Positions 21,139 through 31,728 of a DNA stretch of 64,000 nucleotides are shown here, piece after piece; within the stretch, counting starts at the first letter, position 1; every line of letters starts with the position of its first letter. Both the position numbers and the translations under genes were made by a program. Under the pieces are notes generated by a model. It was not told the DNA's origin. It saw nothing but the letters and a program-made list of their open reading frames with translations, and did not search any database. Source of the DNA: Acestrorhynchus altus (taxonomy: Eukaryota > Chordata > Actinopteri > Characiformes > Acestrorhynchidae); contig CM067509.1 of the NCBI GenBank assembly GCA_034509495.1, positions 124,001 through 188,000 of the forward strand, given 5' to 3'.

Positions 21139-24100
21139 CCCCCCCTTGACGGTTGGCCCCAGCCGACCCAATGACTCTGCACCGAGTATGACCCCGGGGA
21201 AGAGGAGCGGGCCGATCAGGGTGCACACGATGGAAATCAATGATCAATGAGGGATCGAGGATATCACAGGCAGGGACCCATGATCTCTCCACAGGCCCAT
21301 AACCCTCCCAGTCCACTAAGTAGAGCATCTGGCATCCTCGAAACTTTGGAGTCCAACAAGGCCCGGACACTGTAAGCTGGGGCCCCGTCGATGTCCAGTG
21401 GTGGGGGAGGTTCTGCTAGCGACCCAGGGTTCTGAGAGGAAGAGGAGAGAGGCTTAAGTACACAGGCATTGGAACATTGGGGCAATGCGATATTGTGCAG
21501 GAAGTCCAAGGCGGTAAGAGACAGGAGAGATCTGTTGCATAATTTTAAATGGACCTATAAAACATGGACTTACTGAGCTTTAGGTCGCGAGTTGATAACC
21601 AAACCCTCAGGCCAACTTTGAAGTGTGGAGCCTCATTTCTCCTTCGATCAGCTTGTATCTTCATTCTGCGGACAGCCCGCTGTAATCAGACGTGGGCCTC
21701 CTCCCAGGTTTGTTGGCTCCTGTTCTTCCAGTCGTTGACTGCAGGAACATGGCTGGGTTCAAAGTCTATGGGTAAAAAAGGGGTTGAAACCCTAAAACAC
21801 ATTGGAAGGGGGTGAGACCAGTGGAAGAACTGACCAGGGAGTTTTGATCGTATTCTGCCCAGGGAACTAAAGAGCTCCAATCGTGTTGGTTGCGGTGGCA
21901 GTAGGCGCGTTTAAAAAACGTCCGATTTCTTGATTTAGTCTTTCTACCTGACCATTGGAATTAGGGTGATAACCAGAGGTGAGACTAACATGTATATTGA
22001 GAACTTTGCAGAAAGCTCTCCAGACTTGTGAGGTGAACTGTGGGCCTCTGTCAGACACTATGTCTTCGGGCAATTCGTAAAAGCGAAACACATTCTCAAA
22101 TAATGTCTGAGCCATCTCCCAGGCTGTGGGTAGTTTGTGAAGGGGCACTAATCTGCATGACTTGGAGAACCTGTCAATGATGACCAGGATAGTGGTGAAG
22201 CCATTAGAGGGTGGTAAATCAGTGATGAAATCAATGCCTAGGTGTGACCATGGACGTCTAGGGATTTCAAGGGGAACCAATAAGCCAGTGGGAGGTGATC
22301 TGGGTGACTTGCACTGAGCACATACCTCACAATCCCTTACGAATTGAACAATGTCCTTCAGGGAGTCAGACCACCAGTACTTGCGGTGCACTAGTTCTGC
22401 TGTGCGCTGGATGCCTGGGTGTCCTGCACTAGGGGTGGAATGCACCATATGAAGTATACAATTACGCATAGCAGCTGGTACATCTTACCCACAGGACATT
22501 CTCTGGGGGTTGGGTCATGGGCCTGCTCAACCAGGATCTCACTGTCAATATCCCACACCACTGGCGCTACTACACAAGGGGGAAGAATGGGTTCAGAGTC
22601 ATTGTGACATGCATCTTGTGAAGTGGAGTACATTCTAGATAGTGCATCAGCTTTTGCGTTCTTGGATCCGGGACGGTATGTGACTGAAAAATTGAATCTA
22701 TTAAAGAACAGCGACCATTGAGCTTGCCTGGAGTTGAGCCTTTTAGCAGACCTTACATACTCTAGGTTGCGGTGATCGGTGAAGATCAAAAAGGGATGTC
22801 TGGCACCCTCCAACCAGTGTCTCCACTCCTCCAAGGCATACTTCATGGCCAGAAGCTCTCGGTTTCCAACGTCATAGTTTCTCTCAGCAGGGGTCAGTTT
22901 GTGTGAAAAATATGCACATGGACATAGCTTGGGGGTGTTCCAGATCTTTGGGACAGCACTGCTCCAACTCCTGTGTCGGAGGCATCCACCTCAACTTCAA
23001 AAGGTAAGTCAGGGTTGGGGTGTTGTAGAATGGGAGTGGTGGTAAACCTGTCCTTTAATACCTTAAAGGCCTTCTCAGCAGCTGTAGACCAGGTCAGAAC
23101 CTTGCTACCTCCCTTGAGCAGAGAACTGAGAGGAGCAGCAATGAAACTAAAGCCTCTAATGAAGCGTGGGTAGAAGTTGGGAAACCCCAAGAATCGTAGG
23201 TCCTTGACAGTCTTGGGTCGGGGCCAGTTGACCACAGCGTTGACCTTGTCACTATTCGTGCTGACTCCCCCTGGACATATAGTGTAACCTAGAAAACACT
23301 TCATTAACAAAGGCCTGGAAGACAGATGGAGAGCAGGCAAGTCCGTACGGCATAACTAAGTATTCATAGTGCCCTATAGTGGTCACAAATGCCATCTTCC
23401 ATTCATCGCCTTCTTTGATTCTGATCAGGTTGTAAGTGCGTCTAAGGTCAAGCTTGGTGAACCATTGTGCCTGGCTCAGATTTTCAAGTGCCGATGGCAC
23501 CAAAGGTAGGGGGTAGGGATTCTTAACTGAGATGGAATTTAGACCCCGGTAATCAATACACGGGCAAAGACCTCCATCTTTCTTTTCTACAAAAAAGAAG
23601 CCAGCTGCACAAGTGGAAGTTGAGGGCCTTATATGACCCATAGCTAAGGCTTCATCTATGTATTTTTCTTAGGCCTGAGTCTCTGGTTCAGATAGGGGGT
23701 ATACCTGACTGCGAGGGGGTGTGGTGTTGGGAAGGAGATCTATGGAGCAGTCCCAGGGTCTGTGGGGAAGCAAACGTGTGGCACGTTCCTTGCTAAACAC
23801 CTCCCTGAGATCGTGATAGCAGTCGGGGATGGAGATAGTATTCTCCATATTAGGGCTCTCAATAGTCGTGGCAAAACAGGGCAAGGCCATGCAACGTTTC
23901 TGACAATTGTCACTCCATTTAAGAATCTCTCCCTCTTTCCAAGAGATAAGAGGATCATGCAGAGCTAACCAACTGTAACCTAAAATTATAGGATTAATGA
24001 ATAGTGAAAAAAGTCAGGTTCTCTTGGTGGAACAGGCCAACTAGTGATATTTCAATAGTCTGTTTGGATACTGTTCCTGTGCCCAAAGGACGTCCATTAA

Positions 24101-24425
24101 GAGCCTTAATCTTGAGCTGTGTTTCCATGGGTAGTAGTGGGATCTGCATTTGGTTAGCCAATTCTTCATCCATAAAATTCCCTGCAGCTCCCGAATCTAC
24201 AAGGGCTTGGCCGCCCCAGGGTCGGACAGGAGGAGCACATATGACCAGCCCGGCCACAGTATATACATAGACCCTCTCTGCATCTTCTCTGCTTTTCTTC
24301 AGGGGTGAGGTGAGCACTTCCCAGTTGCATGGGCTCCGGTTCACTGAGGGGGGCGGGGCTAGGGAGAGTGGAGAGCAGTCAGAGCTCCCTAGTGAGCCTC
24401 CGTTTGCTGTTCAGGAGGCTATCCA
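21139..24425 (-). mobile_element. Ty3/gypsy chromovirus, decayed pol
   Basis: Read on minus, from right to left, the order is Gag end with CCHC knuckle (CIYCGRAGHMCSSC, about 24245-24290), protease (ALVDSGAAGNFMD, about 24200), reverse transcriptase (GFFFVEKKDGGL-CIDYRGLN, 23630-23340), RNase H (DASDTGVGAVLSQ; FTDHRNLEYVRSAKRLN), integrase (21867-22469) and chromodomain (YLVDWEGYGPVERSWVPACD, 21300-21260). The integrase keeps its zinc HH-CC and D-D-E layout (GIDFITDL; SDRGPQF; GQVERLNQE). The RT segment that should carry catalytic YxDD is deleted: FVNEVF is joined near 23310-23290 to CFLGYTICPGGVS. Multiple shifts make it non-autonomous. It joins the Gmr1-like element at about 24425. Confidence 0.8.
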
Positions 24426-26240
24426 AAGAAAGCTGATCTGGGACAAAAATGTAAGTGGATTGTGATCTGTGTAGACCACCACATCCCCCCTACCACTAGA
24501 GAGATACACTTCAAAATGCTGCACAGCTAACACAAGAGCTAGGGCTTCCTTCTCAATGGTGGAATAGGCCCCCTCTGATGCCTATTTAACTTCTTTGAGA
24601 AATATGCCACAGGTTTATCCACACCATTTGCATCAGCTTGTAACAAAACAGCTCCAATTCCCACATCACAAGCATCAACTGCTAACTTAAAGGGACAAGA
24701 GAAATCAGGAGCAGCCAAAACTGGCTCATAGGACAAAATGGCCTTAACCTGGTCCAAAGCTTTCTGACAGTCACTTGACCACACAAATTTGACATCCTTT
24801 CTCAAGTTAGTGAGAGGTTCAGTGACTGCAGCAAAATTAGAAACAAACTTACGATAAAATCCACACATGCCTAGAATTCTCATGAGCTGCTTCCGAGTAG
24901 AAGGAATGGGAATGTCCAAAATAGCCTGCACTTTAGCAGCATGTGGCATCACGGTGCCACGTCCCACATGATGACCAAGATAGGTAACCTGACCTTGGGC
25001 AATCTCACATTTCGAAAGGTTGACTACCAACCCTGCCTTTTCCAAACGATCGAATAGCTGCCCAATGTGACAAATGTGATCACCCCATGAAGAGCTATAC
25101 ACCACTACATCATCTATATAAGTAACTACATTGTCCAAACCTGCAGTTATGCTATTCATCAACCTTTGGAAGGTAGCTGGAGCATTCTTTAATCCAAAGG
25201 GTAAAGTGAGACAACAATACAAAGCATCTGGGGTAACAAAAGCAGCAATCTCCTGTGCACGATCTGACAGAGGCACCTGCCAATACCCTTTCAACAGATC
25301 AAATTTGGAAACAAACTGAGCCTTACCTATGCGATCCACACAGTCTTCTAAACGTGGTATAGGAAAAGCATCAGTTTTGGAGACTGAGTTTACCTTACGG
25401 TAATCGACACAAAAACGAACTGAGCCATCCGGCTTTGGGATGAGCACAACTGGAGAACTCCAATCACTCTGACCTACTTCTACCACTCCAATCTCACTCA
25501 TATAGGCGATCTCTTTTTCCACTTGAGCCAATTTACTTGGATTCAAACGATAGGGATGCTGCTTTATAGGGACAGCATCTCCTGTCTCTATGTCATGTGT
25601 TACCAGTGTAGTACAACCTGGAACGTCCTTAAATAACCCAAGATGAGACTGAACCAAAAATGTAATGTCTGCCCTTTGCTCCAATGAGAGATGACTGAGG
25701 AGCGTCTCCAACTGCTTTAAAGTCAGTGAGTTTTCTAGCCTGGCAGTAACGGGTTCGGGGCCTGACGCAGAGTCCTCATCTGATTCTATATCTGCTGGTA
25801 TAGGTGGAACTGCAGTCACACACCCTACTGGGATAGCAACCCCAGACCGATCCCGGTAGGTTTTCATCAAATTAACATGGCAGAGCCTTGTGCCCTTGCG
25901 CCGATCAGGGGTACTGACAACATAATTGCACTGACCAACTTTGCGAAGCACTGAATACGGGCCACAAAATCGAGTGCCTAGTTTGTCCCCCCCTACAGGC
26001 ATCAGTACAAGCACCTTCTCCCCAAGTGAAAATGATCTAGACACAGCCTTTTTATCATGCCTCTCCTTCATCTGTTCCTTTGCCACGGACAAATTTTTCT
26101 TAGCCAGTTCACAAGCAGACCACAAGCGATCTTTGAAAGTAGACACATACTGTAGCAAATCACCTTCAGATTGGGGCTGAAGGAAAGTTTCCTTCACTAT
26201 TTTCAAAGGACCCCTAACTTCATGACCATACAATAACTCA
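24426..26240 (-). mobile_element. Gmr1-type gypsy element: integrase C-terminus, reverse transcriptase and RNase H
   Basis: One long minus-strand frame begins (at 26233) with the integrase tail, including a GPY/F-type module (GPYSVLRKVG, about residue 91). Only then does it enter reverse transcriptase: WSSPVVLIPKPDGSVRFCVD near 260, KFDLLKGYWQVPLS near 310, LPFGLKNAPATFQ near 344, and catalytic YIDDVVVY at 372. RNase H follows (AVDACDVGIGAVLL, near 520). After a frameshift near 24555, further RNase H (YSTIEKEALAL, YTDHNPLTFL) runs to about 24430. RT is open for over 500 codons. The frame is out of phase with the upstream integrase core by a one-base change near 26245. Confidence 0.9.
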
Positions 26241-26860
26241 AAGGGTCATTCCCAGTAGAGTCATTCACAGAGTCCCGAATGGCAAACAGTAAAAAGGGAA
26301 TAGCGGTGTCCCAATCCCCTGGACATGTTACACAGTATGTTCTAATCATGCTTTTTAAGGTCTGATGAAACCTCTCAATAGCCCCTTGTGACTCTGGATG
26401 GTACGAAGATGAAGTAAACTGTTTAATACCTAGCTCACACATTGCCTCCTGAAAAACACCAGATGTAAAGTTTGAACCACGGTCTGACTGAATCTCACAA
26501 GGAAGCCCAAATCGAGAAAAGAACTGAAGCAAACATTCAATTATAGTTCTTGCCTTAATATTTCTCAAGGGTACAGCCTCTGGAAATCTGGTACATACAT
26601 CCAATATAGTGAGCAGATACTCGTGACCTTTCTTGGTCTTGGGCAATGGCCCAACACAATCTATCATCACACGTGAAAACGGCTCTTCCACCACAGGAAG
26701 AGGACAATTGTGCGCAAGGCACTTTCTGATTTGGCTTTCCTGCTAGCTGACAAGCATGACATGTCCGACAGGAAGAGACTACATCACGATGCATCTTTGG
26801 CCAATAGAAGTGACGCAAGACTCTCTCTTGTGTCTTACGAAGGCCCACATGCCCTGCCAT
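26203..26860 (-). mobile_element. Gmr1-type gypsy element: integrase zinc and catalytic core
   Basis: The zinc-binding part (GHVGLRKTQERVLRHFYWP then CRTCHACQ) lies at about 26855-26740. The DDE core follows, with D in VMIDCVGPLPKTKKGHEYLL, D in QSDRGSNFTSGVF and E in YHPESQGAIERFHQTLK. Integrase inserts element cDNA into the host. It lies upstream of RT, the reverse of normal gypsy order. Small shifts near 26700 and 26245 break the frame. Confidence 0.85.
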
Positions 26861-26881
26861 GGGGGCTTCATGTGCTAGACG

Positions 26882-28690
26882 CTACACCTCCAACCGAAAA
26901 CTCTTCGGCAATACAATCTGCTCCACAACACTCCAATCATCAGCAGCAGGACGATGAGGAGGCCTCCACTTCCGCATAGGCACTCCCTGATGTATATAGA
27001 AACCCTCTGCTGACTTTCCTGTCTCCTCAAGTGTACCAGCACCTTTACACAATGAGGCCAATTCAGGGTCCTCATTTTGCTCCTTGATCAAGGTTTCCCT
27101 ACTAAACTGAGCTGTGTCTGATAACCCACCTAGTTTTGCGAAAAAGGTGTCTCCAAGCTCAATTTCCAATTCCTCCTGCCCTCTCTGTGGAGCCACCCCC
27201 TTGTGGCGAGACTGGGCACGGGTGACAACACAGGCTGTAAATACCTCAGGATACTCACTGACCAGAGCCTCCGTTTCTGGTACCTCACATGGCACGTGAC
27301 TGACCAAAGGAGTTACAGACACTTGAACCCCAGCAAGATCATTCCCCAATAGCATAGAGACTCCTGGAACTGGTAGTGATGGCACAACTGCTACATTAAC
27401 ATAGCCATTTACAAGGTTAGAGGTTAGGTATACTTTATGCAATGGCACGGCACCAAACATACCTCCCACACCCTGTATCAACACTGAAGATGTATCAGCA
27501 CTTGAGGCAGGCAAATCAATGACCCCTTTTAACAAGGACTGAACTGCACCAGTGTCCCTCAAAATTTTAATTTTGGTTTCTGGCTCCCCCGAATCAATGG
27601 ACACTGTACCCATGGAAACAAACCCATCATAAAGTGGAGGAGTTATTTCAGTCTCAGGATCCACACAACTAGTAGTCCTCTCTGACCCAACTACAAGTGC
27701 CACAGATTTTGAAGAGTCAGTATAACCCAAACTTCTGCGCTTCAGCACAACTGGACAACCAGATTTCATGTGGCCAGGTCTTCTACAATAATGGCAGATT
27801 ATTTCTCGCGAGGGAGTAGAGGTTATAGGTTTCCGACTTTGACTAGGAGGTTTAGTGCCAGATGGCCACTCCTTCTGACCTTTAGCCTCAACTGATTTAA
27901 CCTCAATATTAGCCTTTCTCCAACCATCAACCACTGATCTCTCTTTTACTCTCAACTCCTTATGGGTAAGTTCATAAGTATCTGCCATCATAGCAGCCTT
28001 TTTAACTTCAGTAGCCCCATGCTCCTGAATATACACTTCCAAATGTACAGGTAGACTATTTTTGAACTGTTCCATGAGAACAAGCTGTTTTAAATCTGCA
28101 AAAGCATCACATGCTTTTAGCCATCGTTCAAACAAGCTACATCCAAATAGGTTTCCCCTGGCTTACGTCTGAGAGAACGAAATCTGTGCCTATAAGTTTC
28201 TGGCACAACTTCATAAGCATTCTTCACTGCCGTTGTAACCGTATCGTACTCCATGGACTGTGGAGAGTTTAATGCAGCATAAGCCTCCTGGGCTTTCCCT
28301 TCCAGGACACTCTGAACCAAAATGGTCCAGCAATTCTCCGGCCACTCTAATTCAGTGGCTATTTTCTCAAAAGCATCAAAAAAATACATCTACCTCCTCT
28401 TCTTGAAATTTTGGCATTAAACGTAGACATTTGGATACATCAAAATGAATTTCATGTCTACGCTGCTGTTGACTCTCCAATTGTGAAAGTTTAACCTTCT
28501 CCAACTCAATCTTAGCTAGCTCCAGATCCTTCAATCTATCCTTCTCCTTCTCTTGCCTATCCCTTTCTGCTTGTTCCCTGGCCAATCTTGCCTCAATGAC
28601 CGAATCACTCAAACCTAGAGACTGAATAAGAAAATCTACTATCTCAATTTTCTTTAACTCTGAATCAACATCAATCTCAATATTCTGCAA
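26882..28690 (-). mobile_element. Gmr1-type gypsy element: gag and protease
   Basis: Gag starts near 28690 with a charged coiled coil (REQAERDRQEKEKDRLKDLE). A capsid-like segment follows (LEWPENCWTILVQSVLEGKA; RRKPGETYLD), then a CCHC knuckle CHYCRRPGHMKSGC near 27790. The protease active site DTGA (KILRDTGAVQSLLKG) is near 27550. A PR-to-IN spacer closes the frame at 26882. Two one-base shifts occur: one in a run of seven T (minus strand) near 28380 and one near 28133. The first is homopolymer-linked and could be a sequencing error. Confidence 0.85.
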
Positions 28691-29247
28691 GCTGAAGCAA
28701 CTGAGGCTTCTTTAATTTTAACCAGTCAGATCTTTGCAGATCGTCCTGGATCAAACTGAGACATTTTGGATACAACACCAAAAACCCACAGCAGAAATTA
28801 ACAAAGGCCAGAGTCCACTAACTACAATTCCCAGATCAAAAGGTAAATTATTCCACTATATAAGTATGGCTACAGAAAATTAAAAATACCCAACAAGCTT
28901 ATCCAAGTTTCAAAGTCATCCAATTTGACTTCTGAAAGAACACCTACAACTCAAGTCCACGAGGTAGGCCACAATTTCCAGCAAGTCCTTCAGAGACAAA
29001 CAGTCAATACAACAAGAACCAAATCAGACTGCCAGAGAACCAAACATACCGAATTACCAAAGTCAAAACTGAATACACTCAATCAACTCTGCAGTGTCCA
29101 ATGCACCCTACAACAAAAGGCTATCCAAACCCTCCAACAAACAGCTTTAGCTTAACAAACAGCTAACAGCTTAGCAAACATTCAAGTCCCACAAAGCACC
29201 TAACAATCCAATTACAATCACATAGCCCAAAACTAAATCAAAAATCA

Positions 29248-29265
29248 ATCCCTGACGAGCCCCCA
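29248..29265 (-). promoter_or_regulatory. Primer-binding site, tRNA-Pro type
   Basis: The minus strand reads TGGGGGCTCGTCAGGGAT. This matches 17 of 18 bases of the tRNA-Pro primer site known from gammaretroviruses and many LTR elements. It sits just inside the inferred 5' LTR and about 560 bp upstream of gag. Confidence 0.75.
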
Positions 29266-29267
29266 CT

Positions 29268-29790
29268 TGCTACGAACCACTAGTTAACCCCTTTATACAA
29301 CAAGCTGTCTAGAGGAATTCAACGTCAGCTAACTAGAGTCCCTAGCCTAATGACTATGTGTTGCGGTTACCCAATGTGGAAATAAGGTGTATGAGGCTAA
29401 GGTGAGTGAATGGGAACTGGGGAGGGTTCCTTGTCTTACCTGAGATCCTTGAAGAACCCAAGCACTGACTCCATAGCCGGCCAGCCCCCGCTTAGAGAGA
29501 GAAGATTGAAAAAGGGTAGGCAGCAAACAAAACCAAAAGGTGCAACACTTCATCCCATGTACTAGGAGAGGGATTCCAAAACTTCCACCTTCTTCAATAG
29601 GTCCAGGCCTCACTCCTGCACCAGGCTTCTATCCCATACCAGGCTTCACTCCTGCACCAGGCCTTCCTTTAAAGACTCCACTTCAGGATCTCCAGAAGAG
29701 AGAGACCCCCCCAGTGGCTGGAGTGTGCATTGTGGAAGTATGGTGTCTAGTTAATGCAACTAACTTATATACACCTAACTTTTCCTAACA
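29268..29790 (-). repeat. 5' LTR of the Gmr1-type element (inferred)
   Basis: Two bases outside the PBS, a segment bounded by TGCTACG and CTAACA on the plus strand (TGTTAG...CGTAGCA on minus) gives an LTR of about 523 bp. TATATAAG occurs near its U3 end. It contains an internal tandem 'GGCTTCACTCCTGCACCAGG'-like repeat around 29605-29670. The matching 3' LTR is absent because the element is cut at 24425. Confidence 0.5.
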
Positions 29791-29825
29791 TACGCAAATA
29801 CAAAGTTATGTTTCTTCATAACATT

Positions 29826-30540
29826 TCAAATGAACTCAATTGAAGAGTTTGCTGACATCAACGTCACCATTGATACTCTAACAATGGCACTGACCTTTTC
29901 ATACTATTTGGTAAGTGCTATTTGTTGGGGTAGTTTGAAGTGACTCTATCAACAAGAAAATATCTATCTGAGAAATCAAGACAAAGAAAGTTCTGTCTCT
30001 GAGTGTCACCCTAACTGTAGCTTTCTTACCTAAACTGAAATGTAAGTGCTAACAAGTTGGGGCATCACTTGAAGTTTAACATCAACAATCAAGCCTTTGT
30101 GTATGAAAGGAGTCTAGTATAAATGCTCTTTACACATTCACATGTAAAGAACACTTGCTCAAACCTCAGCTTTAAATGTATCCAAAGTTATATCAAGTTG
30201 GTTTCAATTTCTATCATTACTACCTTGATGGAATATCCACGGAGGCCATCACAAAGTGAAGCATTGATTATTTCATTCAAGGAGTAAGTGCTTCTCTTTG
30301 GGGTAGCCTAAATGGTAAGCTTGTCCCGAAAGGTAAAATTTCAGCTATATTTCAGGTCCCACAGAAGACAAGCAGTAGAAGATAAAAACTAAAACATATA
30401 TTTCAGTGGATCTCTGGCCCAAAACAAGTGTTTGGTGAAATAAATGTCACAAAAGTTACTTTAACAATGGCACTGACCTTTGTTTATTAGTTGGTAAGTG
30501 CTATTTGTTGGGGTAGTTTTTCATGACTGAAGCAAACAGA
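29826..30540 (+). repeat. Repeated exon-like module near the gap
   Basis: Two copies, at about 29852-29938 and 30448-30520, share AACAATGGCACTGACCTTT and the following GGTAAGTGCTATTTGTTGGG. The plus-strand frames align as INVT..TLTMALTF.Y. Weaker copies of the GTAAGTGCT...TTGGGG end lie at about 30040 and 30286. It looks like a tandemly duplicated segment with a splice-donor-like end. The gene family is not recognised. Confidence 0.5.
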
Positions 30541-30679
30541 GATGTCACTTAAATTTCTACCTTTATTTCTATCAATTATAGATGATAGTGTTTCCCAAAA
30601 ACTAGATATTGTCCCAAATCTACCAGTTGAAAGTTTACATGGTAAGGATTCACTAATTGAAATATCTTTTCACAAACTT

Positions 30680-31179
30680 NNNNNNNNNNNNNNNNNNNNN
30701 NNNNNNNNNNNNNNNNNNNNNNNNNNNNNNNNNNNNNNNNNNNNNNNNNNNNNNNNNNNNNNNNNNNNNNNNNNNNNNNNNNNNNNNNNNNNNNNNNNNN
30801 NNNNNNNNNNNNNNNNNNNNNNNNNNNNNNNNNNNNNNNNNNNNNNNNNNNNNNNNNNNNNNNNNNNNNNNNNNNNNNNNNNNNNNNNNNNNNNNNNNNN
30901 NNNNNNNNNNNNNNNNNNNNNNNNNNNNNNNNNNNNNNNNNNNNNNNNNNNNNNNNNNNNNNNNNNNNNNNNNNNNNNNNNNNNNNNNNNNNNNNNNNNN
31001 NNNNNNNNNNNNNNNNNNNNNNNNNNNNNNNNNNNNNNNNNNNNNNNNNNNNNNNNNNNNNNNNNNNNNNNNNNNNNNNNNNNNNNNNNNNNNNNNNNNN
31101 NNNNNNNNNNNNNNNNNNNNNNNNNNNNNNNNNNNNNNNNNNNNNNNNNNNNNNNNNNNNNNNNNNNNNNNNNNNNNNN
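30680..31179. other. Assembly gap (500 N)
   Basis: Exactly 500 N, a conventional placeholder, so the true gap size is unknown. Confidence 1.
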
Positions 31180-31728
31180 GAAAGCATCCAAATTCATGAG
31201 AATTCATTACAAATGCAGACGACATGATTTGGGAAATTTAGTCTCCAACTTCATTACTTATCATTACTTGCAGGTCTCATTACAACCAAAACACTGTATA
31301 CTGTGCACACCTGAACACTTATATATGGACAATAACCTTTTTATTGAAAAATAGGCCTGTCTCACAGACACTCTGCCATGCATTTTCTTAAAGTAAGGAC
31401 AAAGATGCATCACATTCTGACAGTGAGAAAGACAAATATTTTGGTGTATTCCCTGCATCAGTCAGATTGCATGTCTTTTCTGAACTGGAAAGAACACACA
31501 ACACGTTACCTCTCACATTTCTGATAGACTCTCACATTTTGAAAAGACACCTCATTACTCTGACTGTCTCCTCTTCAACATGCCCTGCATTGTTTTCTGG
31601 TAATGCTGTGGCTGCATCCCATTCTGAAAAAAAATGGAATAAACACCTAGTATCAATCTTAGTAAGTTGACCATCCAATAGTAGTGAGAATCTGGTCATA
31701 TCCCGCCTATAGTACTCATAGGATAACA
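31180..31728. other. Unassigned DNA right of the gap
   Basis: No exon recognised. The sequence looks unique. Confidence 0.4.

Noticed and set aside
30542..31354. Apparent open frames of up to 270 codons across the gap
   Set aside because: They consist of unknown residues from N bases.
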